Program-made: the position numbers and the translations under genes
Shown: positions 1 to 11,576 of the stretch, piece after piece
Layout of the letters: every line of letters starts with the position of its first letter
Position numbering within the stretch: the stretch's first letter is position 1
The notes under the pieces: generated by a model
Seen by the model: the letters and a program-made list of their open reading frames with translations, nothing else
Databases searched by the model: none
What the model was told of the DNA's origin: nothing
NCBI GenBank assembly: GCA_963969595.1
Contig: OZ018408.1
Coordinates: 25,473,371 to 25,537,370, forward strand
Direction: 5' to 3'
DNA length: 64,000 bases
Source: Neckera pumila
Taxonomy: Eukaryota > Streptophyta > Bryopsida > Hypnales > Neckeraceae

Positions 1-811
1 TGTAGCCATTGATACGGTGTTGCGTGCCAATTCTCATAGAATTTTTGCAGGTTGAAAGATGTGTGACAACCCCTATTGCTTCTAAGATAATTCAATCCAT
101 GCACAAGTTTAAATACTTGTACTCTAATAAATAAATTTAGCGTAAGCATTATTAGAATCTGTAATGATATGAATTCTAATTTGTTGAGCATTTAGGTGAA
201 TTGAGATGATATTTAATCACAATTAGGTGACATTTGGATGACAATCACAAGATTTGAGATGCTATGAAAAATAAGGGTAGAGTACATAATTTGGATTTGA
301 TTATATACTGGGTATTGCCATATTGTATTAGCAAGCCTCACAAATTATTATAATTTCAAAACTAGGCCACTAAATTAAGGTAGAGGTACCCATTGTTGAC
401 TTGGACCCATTTCCAATCTGTAGGGGGGATTATGTCCAATCTTAGCTGGAACAAACCTAAACAAATCCACCCTAAGCTTGGAATGTTTTTTTTCAAGGTT
501 GGAACTAATAAAACGTTATGACACATATCCCAAAGTAGTGAGCAAAAAAGCAATTCTTGACAGATTGGAATTGGAAGAGTCAAGAGATTGGCAATGGGGC
601 CTTGGTACTTTTTGGCTCCCAAAATTCACAGTAGTTTCAACTCTGGGAATAAAATTACAAAAAATTTTCAATCCCCCATATTTTCTATCTTTCTACATAC
701 AAAAAATTTGCTGCGTCATAAACTGTTCATGATCTGCTGGAAAAGATCAACAATGGGTGCTTCTACAGTACCTTAGTGTTATTAGTATTCCTATGTTTGA
801 CTTAACTTGCA
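1..811. other. AT-rich intergenic start of window
   Basis: No gene is recognisable here. The short open frames lack codon structure and recognisable motifs. From about 481 to 745 the sequence resembles 41341-41560 (see the repeat entry), so at least a third of the interval is dispersed repeat. Confidence 0.6.
481..745 (+). repeat. Dispersed repeat, copy 1 (second copy near 41.4 kb)
   Basis: Several blocks occur in the same order here and at 41341-41560: GATTGGAATTGGAAG, then TACTTTTTGGCTCCC, then GGGAATAAAATT, a CCCCATATTT block, and a TTCTACAT..AAAAAATTT block. Identity looks moderate, with small indels. No open frame is kept between the copies, so this is a non-coding interspersed repeat. 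The family is not known to me. Confidence 0.65.
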
Positions 812-3311
812 ACAATAGTGGAAATTATAGCGGGCGAGAGGTGGACGGATCCGGTTGGTACAATTACCGGTAACCACGGAACCCTAAAAATAGTATTGGA
901 CCTCGTGAAGGCACCAAGTGTGCAATCGCGATTTGCGAATCTCTCGCAAGATTCATCGAGAAGGCCCTCCCGCAGCTGCGTACCGGAATTTAGGTACCGG
1001 AATTTGGCGTGGAATCGAAGGTTCCCAAGGTCAATTGTGAGAAAATTGGTATATTGATATATTGGTAAAAGATATTCATAATTTGTAATTAGGAACCACA
1101 TGTAGCAGTTGCGGGATGCCGACACAGTAGCTTTAACGGAAATTTGAGGTACTTGGTGCCGCTATGAGTTGCTGTGAGCTTAACGACCGAGTATATCGGT
1201 GCATTGGTCTTAGTTTTGCGCCATTTCGTGATTTCGTGCTTCTCGGATTGTTGTTTACAGATTCTTGTGCTATTTTTGCGTATTTTATTGTTTGTATCTT
1301 TGGAGGCGGATCGCCCGAGTCGAATTTTCTGTTGAAGGATTGTCATTGTGGCCATTTGTTTGTGAGTGCACTTTTGGCGCTGGCGGACTGGAATTTCTTC
1401 GTTTTTGTTAGCAAAGAGATCGATCGACCTTGGTGAGCTCGTGCAATTTCGAGCTCTGTGATTTATGGCTATGTCTGTTGAGAGCTTTTAGTTGGACCCA
1501 ACGATTTTATGCTCTTCTCCCGCTCGTATTCACTCCAATTTTGGAAAATGCCTTCTTCGCTATTCGGACGACCTTTGTGCCAAGAATGAACCAGATCCTT
1601 GTGAATTTCGTGTAAATGTTTGTTTGTACTCACGGGGGGGATTTTGTCCTTCTTAGTGATTCAAGAAGCCAGTGCGCTGCTTTAGCTAGGGAGCTCATTC
1701 TGGTCGCTACCAATCTCGAGTGCATCTTGAATACAGAGCTGCTGGAAAACGACTTTCTCGCAATTTGTAACAATCATGTTGGATTTTGTCGCGGCAACAG
1801 GTGTAGACTGTAGATGCGTTTGCGCTACCGGTGGAATCACGAATTGTTCATCGTTAACGTTAACGCACTGATTTCTAGTGAGACTGAGTGCCCTTTCAAT
1901 AAGCTTAACTGCGGAGATGGCGGTGTTCAACGGAGTGGTACGCAACTACGCATTCTGTCATCATTCGGTTAAATTACCGTAGCGGAGTCCATTATCTGCT
2001 GCGTAATTTGTTGACTTTTTGTTTTTTTAATGCATCCAGCTGGCAATGGTTCATGCCGTGTCGACTGACAAGTGTCTCTGACAAGTGGCGTGCACTGATT
2101 GTGCAAGACAGCAGCAGTTTTAATTAGCATTTCCTGCTGGTCGGAAGGGACTTGGCAGTGACGTGGGGGTTGATGCTTGAGGTCCTGCGACGTTGGAAGA
2201 GTTGGGCGACATCCTTCTCAAGCAGGGCGGCACCGGGGGCGGCACAATTTACAGCAGGTGATCAGAGCGTACGTTGTGAAGAGAATGAATATGTACCTGG
2301 TTACTCAGTTTGAATTCTTTGATGCCAATGAGACGAGAATATATGCAAATTGCTTGTAAGACGAAAAAAATCTTGTCGTTTTGGTGGAAAGATTCGGAGT
2401 GGTCATTCTATGCGCGAAAGCAGTTGTGGATTTGTTCTGCAGACATGTCAAATTGTAAAGTTGAGAGGTGTATATTTGCCCTCACGGTGAACTGTTTAGC
2501 TGTGATTTTTGGTCTCAACTCGAAGGGTGAAATGGAAGTATGTAGCATTTGCTGGACTCCCTTTGAGCGAGGAAAGTGTTGTCCGTGCGATTACGAATCG
2601 CTGTATATCTTCCATGAAATGAGGAATAGCAGTCGCTCGCAGGTTGATTCGGAAGTTGTGAGTTTTTTTATCAGAATGAATGATCGAATGTGGGATTCTG
2701 GGGTTATGGGAGAGCTGAGGGTGGGGTAGTGAAGTTTTTAGACAAGTGTAAAACATGAAGATTTCTAGGCCAAACAAATTGGGTTCTCTCTTTACCTTTG
2801 CAAACAGTAGCAGCAAAATTAAATAGGAGTATGGTGAGGATATAGTCGCACTTCTGCCATGAATTTAAACAAGCACAGGTAATGAATTTTTATTGTCGGC
2901 GGAGGTTTGATTTTTTCGTGTTTCTCTTGGGCAGGATTGAAATCTGCGTTGGTATTGCTTCGGTATAGGGGAAATTGCTTGGCGATCGCGTTCTCTGGCG
3001 TTGGTACTCTTGTAAGGCTGGAAATGCTTTCAACTGGGATTGATGGAATCTATGTCGAAGAGACAGACGCGAGAAACACCTTATTCTATTGCAGCCGCAC
3101 TGGAGAGGAATTTGGATCGTTGTTCAAGTATCTGCCGCGACATTGAGTAGGGTAGGAACTTTGGGTGGGGAAGTCGGTGAAACCAGACTGTCGGAGTATT
3201 TTAAATCTAGGAATGTTCATCCCATTGGTTGGTGCTTTTCAGTCCTTAAAACGGAGCTTTTTCCGATTTGCAATTCACATGTAAAGGACCAACCCCTTAG
3301 TTTCTCAATAT
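812..3311 (+). promoter_or_regulatory. Probable promoter and 5' leader of the C2-GRAM-VASt gene
   Basis: This stretch is visibly richer in G, C and CpG than the flanking repeats but holds no recognisable protein domain in any frame. An intron-like 3' end (TTCTCTTGGGCAG, about 2923-2935) and a possible acceptor (CCCCTTAG, 3293-3300) just before the first ATG suggest a spliced 5' UTR. A short direct duplication of GTACCGGAATTT lies near 980-1005. I found no exon for the N-terminal C2 domain that relatives of this gene carry. The transcription start cannot be placed from the sequence. Confidence 0.4.
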
Positions 3312-6300
3312 ATGGATACTGTCATGGAGGACAGTCCATCCAATCCCAGTCCTGCTGAAGAGGGTTTGAGAACCTCTGTCATGCGCTCGGACTCCATGAG
3401 CAGTGACAGTTCAATTGACTCTGAAAAGCTTATTGATATTCCAGTGTCACCAGATATGATGGTAAGCCCTTAGCACTCATGTTCGTAATTTGCAATACTC
3501 TGGTCGGTTGGTTTTAATTATTACGCGTCTACTGTGGTTTGGGCTTGTATTAGTTGGTATTTAGTATTTTCTTCTGCAGCAGTTGCTCTCAATGTATGAT
3601 TGGGATTCAACATGTATATAGAGTTTGTTGGCTAGCAGGTGCTTTGGAAACTGTTTTCCACCAGTAACTTTCGCACATCGTACTGAGATAAGTTTTTGCT
3701 GTGCCAGCTTTACCCACAAAATCTGGCCGAATTGAGTCCTGACCAGGAGTTCGAGAAGGAAGTTGAAATGCAGGATCGGAGGCGGTTTAGAAAGAATTGG
3801 AAAGGAGACGCCCAGCGGGTAGCAAGCAAGCTGTCATCAGTTATCAAGAAGCGTGGCAATAAGCATAAAGGGAGCGACACGTCTTCAACCAGGTCGTGAC
3901 TCGCCACTTGTGAATCCGTTGTCATCTGATTGCTTTTGCTCGACCGAATTCGGTCTATTTAAATATTTTATTTTACTTCCATGTGACTGTGGGTTTGAAT
4001 GTTTAGATGTTACTCTGGAATATTTGGAAGCCCCTGTCGTATTTTTTGCAAATGTTGATTTGGTTAGCTTTCTTGTATTTGGGTATTCAAGATGCTGTTT
4101 TAATTTCAGTAACTATCTTGGTATTTAAAGACGACATACAGGTTTACACGCTTGAAGTCATTTTTGAAATATGTTTTTCCGGTTCAGTTGGAATGTAATG
4201 TTCATTTTTATGGGATAGGCGATTTTACTATCATAATCCTGACATGACAAACTCGAAATGTCTATCCTGTCCTGCGGACAACCTCTTATCAACTGCTGTA
4301 CGATTTCGTATGCAGGTCTTCCGAGTTAGATTCAATCCGAAGTCGTGATAGCAGTCTGAGTACGAGTGACGTAAGCTGTGGGGAGGAAGAGGATTCAATC
4401 CCTATTTCTTTTTTCGATGATGATGGAAAAAGCATAGCTTCATCTCCGGAAGAGTTTCCGCCGCCATTGACCGGTGGAGTGATTTTGGATCAAAAATATT
4501 CCGTGAGTGCCAAGGCAATGAATGCAATCATATACAAGCCAGGATCAGCATTTGTGCAGGATTTACTCCAGGTTCAAAAGACGACTGATTACCTGGCAGA
4601 GCCTTGGAAGAAAGTAGGCAATGATCCCATCAAGAGGTCCATCACTTCTGTCAGAGCTGCAACTAAGCTGGTAAAATCCGTCAAGTCATTTGAGACTCAA
4701 ACGTATTCTCGAGCCGATGACAAAGGATTCTGCATTCTAGCCACAAACTCTACGCCAGATGTTCCTTATGGAGGGAACTTTGTTGTTGAAACGCAGGTAG
4801 TGCTCTCCATTTGGTGCTTAAGAAGATTTTACGTTCAATTGAATTACATGAGCGAAAAGTATGGATTGTCCTATTCCCGTCTAAAGTTTCGTTGTTCATG
4901 TTCGTGTCCGTCTTGTGTTGAAAATTAGAATCGTACATGTTACTGAATCAACGAGGAACCAAGATGCTCACTTTCTATAGAGAAGTTTATGGAATATGCA
5001 CATTCATAACTACTTTTCCCTTGCACCTGAAATAGTTTTTCCTGTTGTTTATAAATCGAGTCGCCAGAAGAAGATCTCAGTCACTAACTCTTTCTACAGG
5101 TAGTTATTGCGGCTCTACCAGACTTGCCAAGTGGAGGAAAATCCTGCCAAGTCCAAGCATCTTGGAGGCTGAATTTTCTACATAGCACGATGATGAAGGG
5201 CATGATCGAAGGTGGTGCACGTAATGGAATAAGAGACAGCTTTATTGTTTATCGAGAGGTATCTATTTCGACTCATTGTCCTCTGCCACTAGTCAACTAC
5301 AAACTATATATTAGAGCTCTCGCTGATGAATCTCTCTAGAAGCCATCGACACAGTGACAAGTATTGACCTTGCATTTCATGCATCTGTATTTGAAAACTA
5401 TTCCTTATTTTCGTGTTTGATTTGGTATGGTGCTATTCTAGCATGAAACGGTAAAATTCGGTAATGTGTATTAATTCTTTCCTCTTTGATGGCAAGGTTT
5501 TGTCAAAGTATGCTACTCCTCTTTCTGATAAGGACTCATCAACTTCACTCGATGGCGACGATGAGAAACTCATTAGCGACTGGGAAATTGCTTGGGATTA
5601 TTTTATGAAATGGCATGTGCTACTTGCGTTTGTGTCTTTGACCATCGTCTTGGTGCACATTGTCCTTGCGCCTCAGAAAAGAAAATCTGGGCTTGAGTTT
5701 TGGATAATCGACATGCCTGACTCGTTGATGGAGCTGATTACTTCAGCTTTTGTTGGGATTCAAGTCCAACGAGTAGCCTCCATGTTCTATGATTTCTTTC
5801 GAGCTCGCTATTGGCAAGGTAGGTATTGTGGTTCACGTAGTAGAATTACTAGCTATGCACTAGCTAAGGCATGTTAGCATTCTTCGAAGTAGCTCTTGGA
5901 GTTATCTAACTGACTTTGCTGATTGATGGCTGATAGTTTGAAGGGAGTCCTCCTTCCCCTTTGTATCCCAAACAGTATTTTATCCTTCTGTGGATGCAAG
6001 TTATAAAGTCCGCAATCGTTGGGTAAATTACGCAGGTGGAGATCATGGAGTGAAAGCTCAAGGGGATGGTTGGTTAACATCAGTCTCATTGGTAGAAGGA
6101 GAAAACATTGCTCTCCCTGATTCTGGTACTTCCAGTCCATATGTGGTGTTCTCATGCAACGGAAAGGATCGAACCAGTTCGGTCAAATTGCGTACTACTC
6201 ACCCAATTTGGCGGGGTAAGTATGTATCTGCAGTTGTCTCTGTTGCAGTGCAGTCGTTCTGGAGGATGGAGTCATTGTAAACAAGTTCTTATTCTGACAT

Positions 6301-8915
6301 GTTCTCTCTCTGCAGAGATTTTTGAGTTCAACGCTACTGATGATCCACCCACAACCATGGACGTTGAGGTCTTCGATTTTGACGGTCCATTCTCTGAGGC
6401 ACAATCACTTGGCCATGCTGAAATAAACTTTTTGAAACAAAGCCCAGGACAGTTGGCGGATTTCTGGCTCGACTTGAATGGGAAAAGTGCTCTGGCAAAT
6501 GGGTCAAAGCTTCACTTACGCGTTTTTCTAACTCACTCCAGAGATACTGACGCTTTGCCTGAATACCTTGGACGTGTAGAGCGAGAAGTTGGAGTGAAGG
6601 TCTGCTACTCACTTTTTCTTAACTAGGAGTATGGTGTGTTGGCACATTAGTTCAGCGGCGTCGTTTGTGTTTCTTAAGAACCTAGTTATCATCATTGTTC
6701 GTTCTTAAGAAACGCTTATCATCTAATTAGAAAATTCTTATTTCTTTATTTTGGTGCTCTTTGGTACAATTTTAAATGTCTTTTGCACGGAAGGTCTAGA
6801 TAAACCGAGGTTGACAACCAGCCGTCTGATGTATTTTTTGGCACGTCCATATGTGTACAGGTGAGGAAGCGTTCCGCACAAAAAAATAGTTCATTTCAGA
6901 AGCTCTTTTCTTTACCTGCTGAGGAGTTTCTGATCAATGATTTTGCTTGCGCAATCAAGAGGAAAATACCAATTCAGGTATGAATTTAGCTTTGATATGA
7001 TAAGATATTACAATTGTGTTGTCCGCTCTATTCAACTTATGCTCTGTTCTCCCTAAGCAGTCCAAGTGTTGTCTTGGTCAACTTTCAATTTTGTTCATGG
7101 CTCTGGTTGTGAAGTGAGTACGGGATTAGAATTTAGAGTCCTTGGTGTGGACAATCTTGCTGACCTTCGAGTTTTCCTGCAACAGGGCCGTTTATTTCTG
7201 TCACCACGCCTCTTAGGATTCTACTCCAACTTGTTTGGTCACAAGACGAAATTCACCCTTATTTGGGAGGAAATTGAAGAGATAAAGGAGACAGCTCAAT
7301 CCATCAATCCCTCGATAGTTGTTTTCTTGCGGAAAGGCCGTGGCTTTGATGCAAGGCATGGCGCAAGGGGGATTGATGGAAAGGGTCGTTTGAAGTTCCA
7401 ATTTCTGTCATTTGTGCGCTCTGGGACTGCGTTCAGGTACTTGTGATGTTCTGTGACTCAAAGGCAACTTACTTGAGTCACGTAGCTAATGAGAGGCATT
7501 CAATGTGATCGTCAACGATATGATTCATCGGGTCATCCTTTTGTCAACTGCAGTTTGTGTGTCAGGATTTCATTTATACAATTTCTTTTGATGTTTGATT
7601 AGATTTTTTTAGAATAAAAATTTGGAATTTCATTGAGGTTGTTTGCAGTTGTCAACCTCATTGCAAGGCATCATAACTATGAAAAACACCAATCAGAACG
7701 GCCACTTGTTAAGTCTAAGGAGCCTAACTTAATAAAGAGAAAAGTTTCTGATTTGATTTCGTGCGTTGAATACCAGAGCCATCGTTGCTTTGTGGAAGAA
7801 CAGGAACTTGAGCTTCGAACAGAAAATGGATATCATAGCGAGTGTGGAAGCTGGTGACATGAAGTATTCTGTAGCAGAGAGACAAGCAGATGACCGTCAG
7901 CCTTTCCTGGGGATTGAAGAGGCCTCTATGTCGGAGGTCGTTTGCATGGAAATTCCCATAACGGTGAGAACTTGCTTTATTGATTTAATTGAATTGATAT
8001 GAAAGAACATCTTGAAATCTTTAATTATTAGTAGGCTACGTGGTGTCGTCCATGAGCTATCCTTCATGATCCAACCATTTGTGAAACATTCACCATCTCT
8101 CTCTCTAAGAATGGAACTTCTTCAGCTTGGGGTCATTCGCTTGATCAATCTAAGGATATTTAATTCTCTCTTTGTATTTTGATCACAATGTTGCAGGTTG
8201 AGTCTGTGCACGCAATTATTGTAGATGACCAGAAAGATCGTCATGTAAATGAGAAACTTGGACTCTCGAACTATGAGAGCTCTCCTTGGGAGGTTGTGGA
8301 TGGGAGGATTGGTATTCAACGCCGTCATCTTAGTTACAAACTAAACCGTCTGATTACTCAATTTGGAAGCAAAATATCTTCTATCCAGCAGAAGACTTTG
8401 TCCACCGACTCAAACAAGTTGATCATCAACGAGATTCTGACACTTCATGATGTGCCATTTGGTGAACATTTCCAAGTATGTCCTCCCTTCATGTTTCACG
8501 CTTCATTTTCCCAAACCGTGGTGCAGCCTATGCATCCTTTCTCAGTTATAATGAGTAACAAATTTTCATTACTTCATGTTGATTTTGCATTTCTGACTCT
8601 GATTTGCAGATACAAGCTCGCATGGAGCTAGAGACGTTATCTATGCGGCCAATCACCACGCAATTCAGGGCTTTTGTTGGGGTCGCATGGCATAAGGCTA
8701 CCGAGTTGGATCAACGGAAAATGACCAAAAACATATATGAGCATATGACGAAGCAATTTCGGTCTCTTATAGAACTTATTGTTGAGGAAGTTCGACCTCA
8801 GCATGCCCCCCTCAAGGACGATAAGCGGCACAAGGACGATAAGCGGCACAAGGACGATAAGCGGCACAAGGACGATAAGCGGAGCAAGGACGATAAGCGG
8901 AGCAATGGGATTTGA
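3312..8915 (+). CDS. C2-GRAM-VASt domain membrane protein (like Arabidopsis At1g03370/At5g50170), 12 exons
   Basis: Exons 3312-3461, 3708-3892, 4316-4796, 5100-5258, 5497-5818, 6036-6215, 6316-6599, 6861-6977, 7186-7436, 7777-7963, 8197-8475 and 8610-8915 join in one frame to 966 residues. All introns have GT..AG ends. Order: acidic/serine-rich N terminus; VASt domain 1 (about 163-325); one membrane segment (about 364-384, HVLLAFVSLTIVLVHIVLAP); C2 domain (about 445-560); GRAM domain (about 600-709, GRLFLSPRLLGFYSNLFG); VASt domain 2 (about 770-925); then five KDDKR repeats to the stop. VASt domains are sterol-binding in yeast Lam/Ysp2 and animal GRAMD1 proteins, so a role in lipid transfer or at membrane contact sites is inferred. 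The ATG at 3312 follows an in-frame TAA at 3282. The N-terminal C2 domain of the Arabidopsis relatives is not seen, so it is either absent or lies in an unrecognised upstream exon. Confidence 0.92.
8814..8904 (+). repeat. 18-bp coding minisatellite, five copies
   Basis: AAGGACGATAAGCGGCAC is repeated in tandem five times in the last exon of the C2-GRAM-VASt gene; the last two copies carry AGC in place of CAC. Because the unit is 18 bp, the frame is kept and the protein ends in KDDKRH x3 and KDDKRS x2 followed by NGI. The near-identity of the copies indicates recent slippage. The result is a strongly charged tail beyond the second VASt domain. Confidence 0.97.
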
Positions 8916-9973
8916 AGTTCATACTGCCATTCTCTTTCCGGCAGATATCTGACAGGTAGCGATTTCAAGTTGGCATGCTATCCTTATTCTCTGAAGTCCT
9001 GGATGTGTATTTTCAGAAGTGGTGTGATTCCTTCCCGGGAGGAATGTTGATTTTGTGCAATTTGCACCCCTGTAGTGGTGGTGATTAGGCAAGGTCAGTG
9101 AAGTGATCCTATTGTGGAGCTCGATCGTGGACCTGTGCGGCATCACTTCATGTACAGATTGAGCTTTCGGGTCAGGTTGAAGAGCATGATTTAAGCGAGA
9201 TGTTATTGACATCAGTAACAGAGTCTTGAATGTAGATGTGTTGCAAAATTGATTAGTAGAGCATTGAAGTAGTCCCTACATCTGTAATATACTCGCGGAG
9301 GTTGACGACATGGGTTAGTTTTGAGGGCTAAAAAATCCTCCTGGGTCTTTTAACTCTTCTCAATCAGTCTGTAATTTTAAGGTATAAATTGTGCATTTTA
9401 CTCGATGAATTGCTGTTACACCTTTCTAATGTGACTCTTTATTGTATGACAAATATTGACTCTACTTGAGAACTCAAATCATTCGAGGATTGGTTATGTG
9501 ACACCTTTACAATAATTGTCATATTAGAGAGGTGGTGCGAATGTAGCATGAAAGTGGGTAGACTGTAATTTAATTGAGTAACGAACAAGGAATTGGAATT
9601 TCACAATGTAACTGTCATTATTTCAAGTTCAGCATGACGAAAGTACACCAGTTTATCCTGTGATTGAGTGTGATTGAGTTTATCCTGTGATTGAGTGTGA
9701 TTGAGGGTGTAGGAACGTAGGATAACTTGCAGTCTCTTAGAGGTCTCAAATGTCGTCTAAAGTTTGTGATTTTCATCCAATACTTTGAGTAGACCTTCAT
9801 TGATGCTATATGTACATCATTCAATTGAATTCAAAACATTTTAGTTGTTTTTTGATTTTGTATGGGGTAGTTTATTAAGAAAGTGATGCACTATATGTAT
9901 TTTATTTCTATACTTTTGAGGGGGGTTTTCCCTTAAAACTTGATTTTGACAATCAAAATGATTTCTTTTGCTT
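8916..9973. other. 3' UTR and intergenic interval
   Basis: This follows the C2-GRAM-VASt stop codon. It contains an imperfect inverted repeat (CACCTTTCTAATGTGAC at about 9418-9434 against GTCATATTAGAGAGGTG at about 9517-9533) and a 28-bp tandem duplication at about 9651-9706. A block near 9715-9765 (minus strand) resembles 46425-46480. No gene is visible. Confidence 0.5.
9651..9706 (+). repeat. 28-bp tandem duplication
   Basis: Two consecutive copies of a unit beginning GTTTATCCTGTGATTGAGTG. Each unit itself holds the shorter repeat TGATTGAGTG. Confidence 0.9.
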
Positions 9974-10205
9974 TTAACCCATAAATGTCGCCGCCGGCCA
10001 TTTTTTGGTCGATGAATGAGAGAGAATCCTTTGGGGTAGGACAAAACAACAATTATTCATTCTTGGAATTTTGTGTGGAAAGGGGAGATCTTCTACAGTA
10101 GCTTGACTTCCAATAGATACTTTTGAATTTTCTAATGTAGAAGATGTCACACAGTAATGAAAAAGGATGATTTCCAGGGTCACCCCTGAGTCCTTTAAGG
10201 GTTAA
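9974..10205. mobile_element. Short TTAA-flanked element, 232 bp
   Basis: The left end reads TTAACCCATAAATG and the right end TCCTTTAAGGGTTAA, so a TTAA lies on each side of imperfect inverted ends starting CCC. It has no coding capacity. The ends resemble the other TTAA elements of this window but match less well, so it is either an old member or a chance pairing of two ends. Confidence 0.5.
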
Positions 10206-10675
10206 GTAAAACTACCAAAATGAACCTTTTGAAGTGTGATTTCAACTAACTTAGAAATTTTGAAAAATTCCTTAAAAGAAGTATTCATTTTGTAAAGTTT
10301 AAAGTTTGAGATCTATAACTACATTTCTAAATATGGAGTATATAAAAATTTTCTTAGATAAATTCCATTTACCTCATAATTAGTTACATTAAAAATCTTA
10401 CATCACAAAAAATCACCTGGACAATGCCGCTTACTATGCAATATCCTACAATTATTGCAAAATTGCACACATGCACTAACCATACAAAATGTGAAAGCAC
10501 ATACAACCATACTCGGCAAGGAAGCGGTAGACAAACTAACAATCATACGCAAAGTCAAAAATCATTAAATGCCATAACATAATTGTGAATTTGCACACTT
10601 TATACATGACAAATGTACACAAACATCTCTTATGGTCAACAATGTTTCCATCCATAACCTACCCACTTTGTAACC

Positions 10676-11576
10676 TTAACCCCTAAAGTTCCTTGACTAT
10701 GTTCTCACCAAAAATGCTCCAAAACTGCCATTTCTAGTCCAAGTACCAAATTTTTGAAAAATATCATTTTTTTGACACATGTAACCATGGGATCTTGTCG
10801 TACTCTAGTTTGAGAATATGTGGAAAAAGTTTCAGAAATTTCCACCATGTAGATTGCAAGATATTAGCATTTGAAGTGGCAAAAATCCTTTTTTGACCAC
10901 TGCAAAAAACCGGGCAACTGCACTTCATAAGGTCAAATCATTATGAAAAAATGTCCAAAATAGTTGTGCTTCTTTGGATTCATTCTTCAGATCATTTGGA
11001 GTTGTGCAACGTATAGGAAAAAAATAGTAAGTAGAAAGAAGTAGAGAATGATTCAAAATACTAAATTGTTAATAAATAATTTTAAAAATTAAAAAATTCC
11101 AATCCAAATGGTTGAATTGTTTTTATAAACAATCTACATACAATAGCATTATTTTTTTTCAAAAATATTGAAATTTCAGGAAAATAAATGACTTCAAAGT
11201 TTTTTTTGGTGTAGGGATTCCATAACTGCCCGCAAACTAAAAAGCCTCATAACTTTTGTCTCAATTATTGAAATGCAATGATTCAAAGCTTTTTGAGTAC
11301 ATATAAATCTGAAGAACAAATTTCAAATTTTTGTTTATTAAAAAAGTGTTTTTTCCAGATCTGCCCGGACTGCCCGAGTTGAGAAATAAACAACATATTG
11401 TGCAATAACTTTTTACTCGTATTTCCAAATGTCATGAAATTTGAGCATATGAAAGATATTCCTCGTCCCCACATTCTATTAAAGTTTCAGCCCAAAATGT
11501 GCAAATCTCTGCTCACATGCACCTGCCCAAAAAAGTTATAAGTCCAAAAAACACAGTCCAGTCCTTTAGGGGTTAA
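10676..11576. mobile_element. TTAA-flanked non-autonomous element (piggyBac-type ends), 901 bp
   Basis: The left boundary is TTAACCCCTAAAGTTCCTTG and the right boundary GTCCTTTAGGGGTTAA. There is no transposase frame inside. ATAACTTT boxes lie near 11249 and 11405 and an inverted one near 11535. The part around 11250-11480 is homologous to one arm of the foldback element at 45151-45898, shown by shared TGCCCGGACTGCCCG-like and TGCAATAACTTTTTA strings. Confidence 0.8.

Noticed and set aside
818..2816. Possible gene in the GC-richer stretch before the C2-GRAM-VASt gene
   Set aside because: No domain, no consistent splice pattern, and no C2-like sequence in any frame; better seen as promoter and 5' leader.
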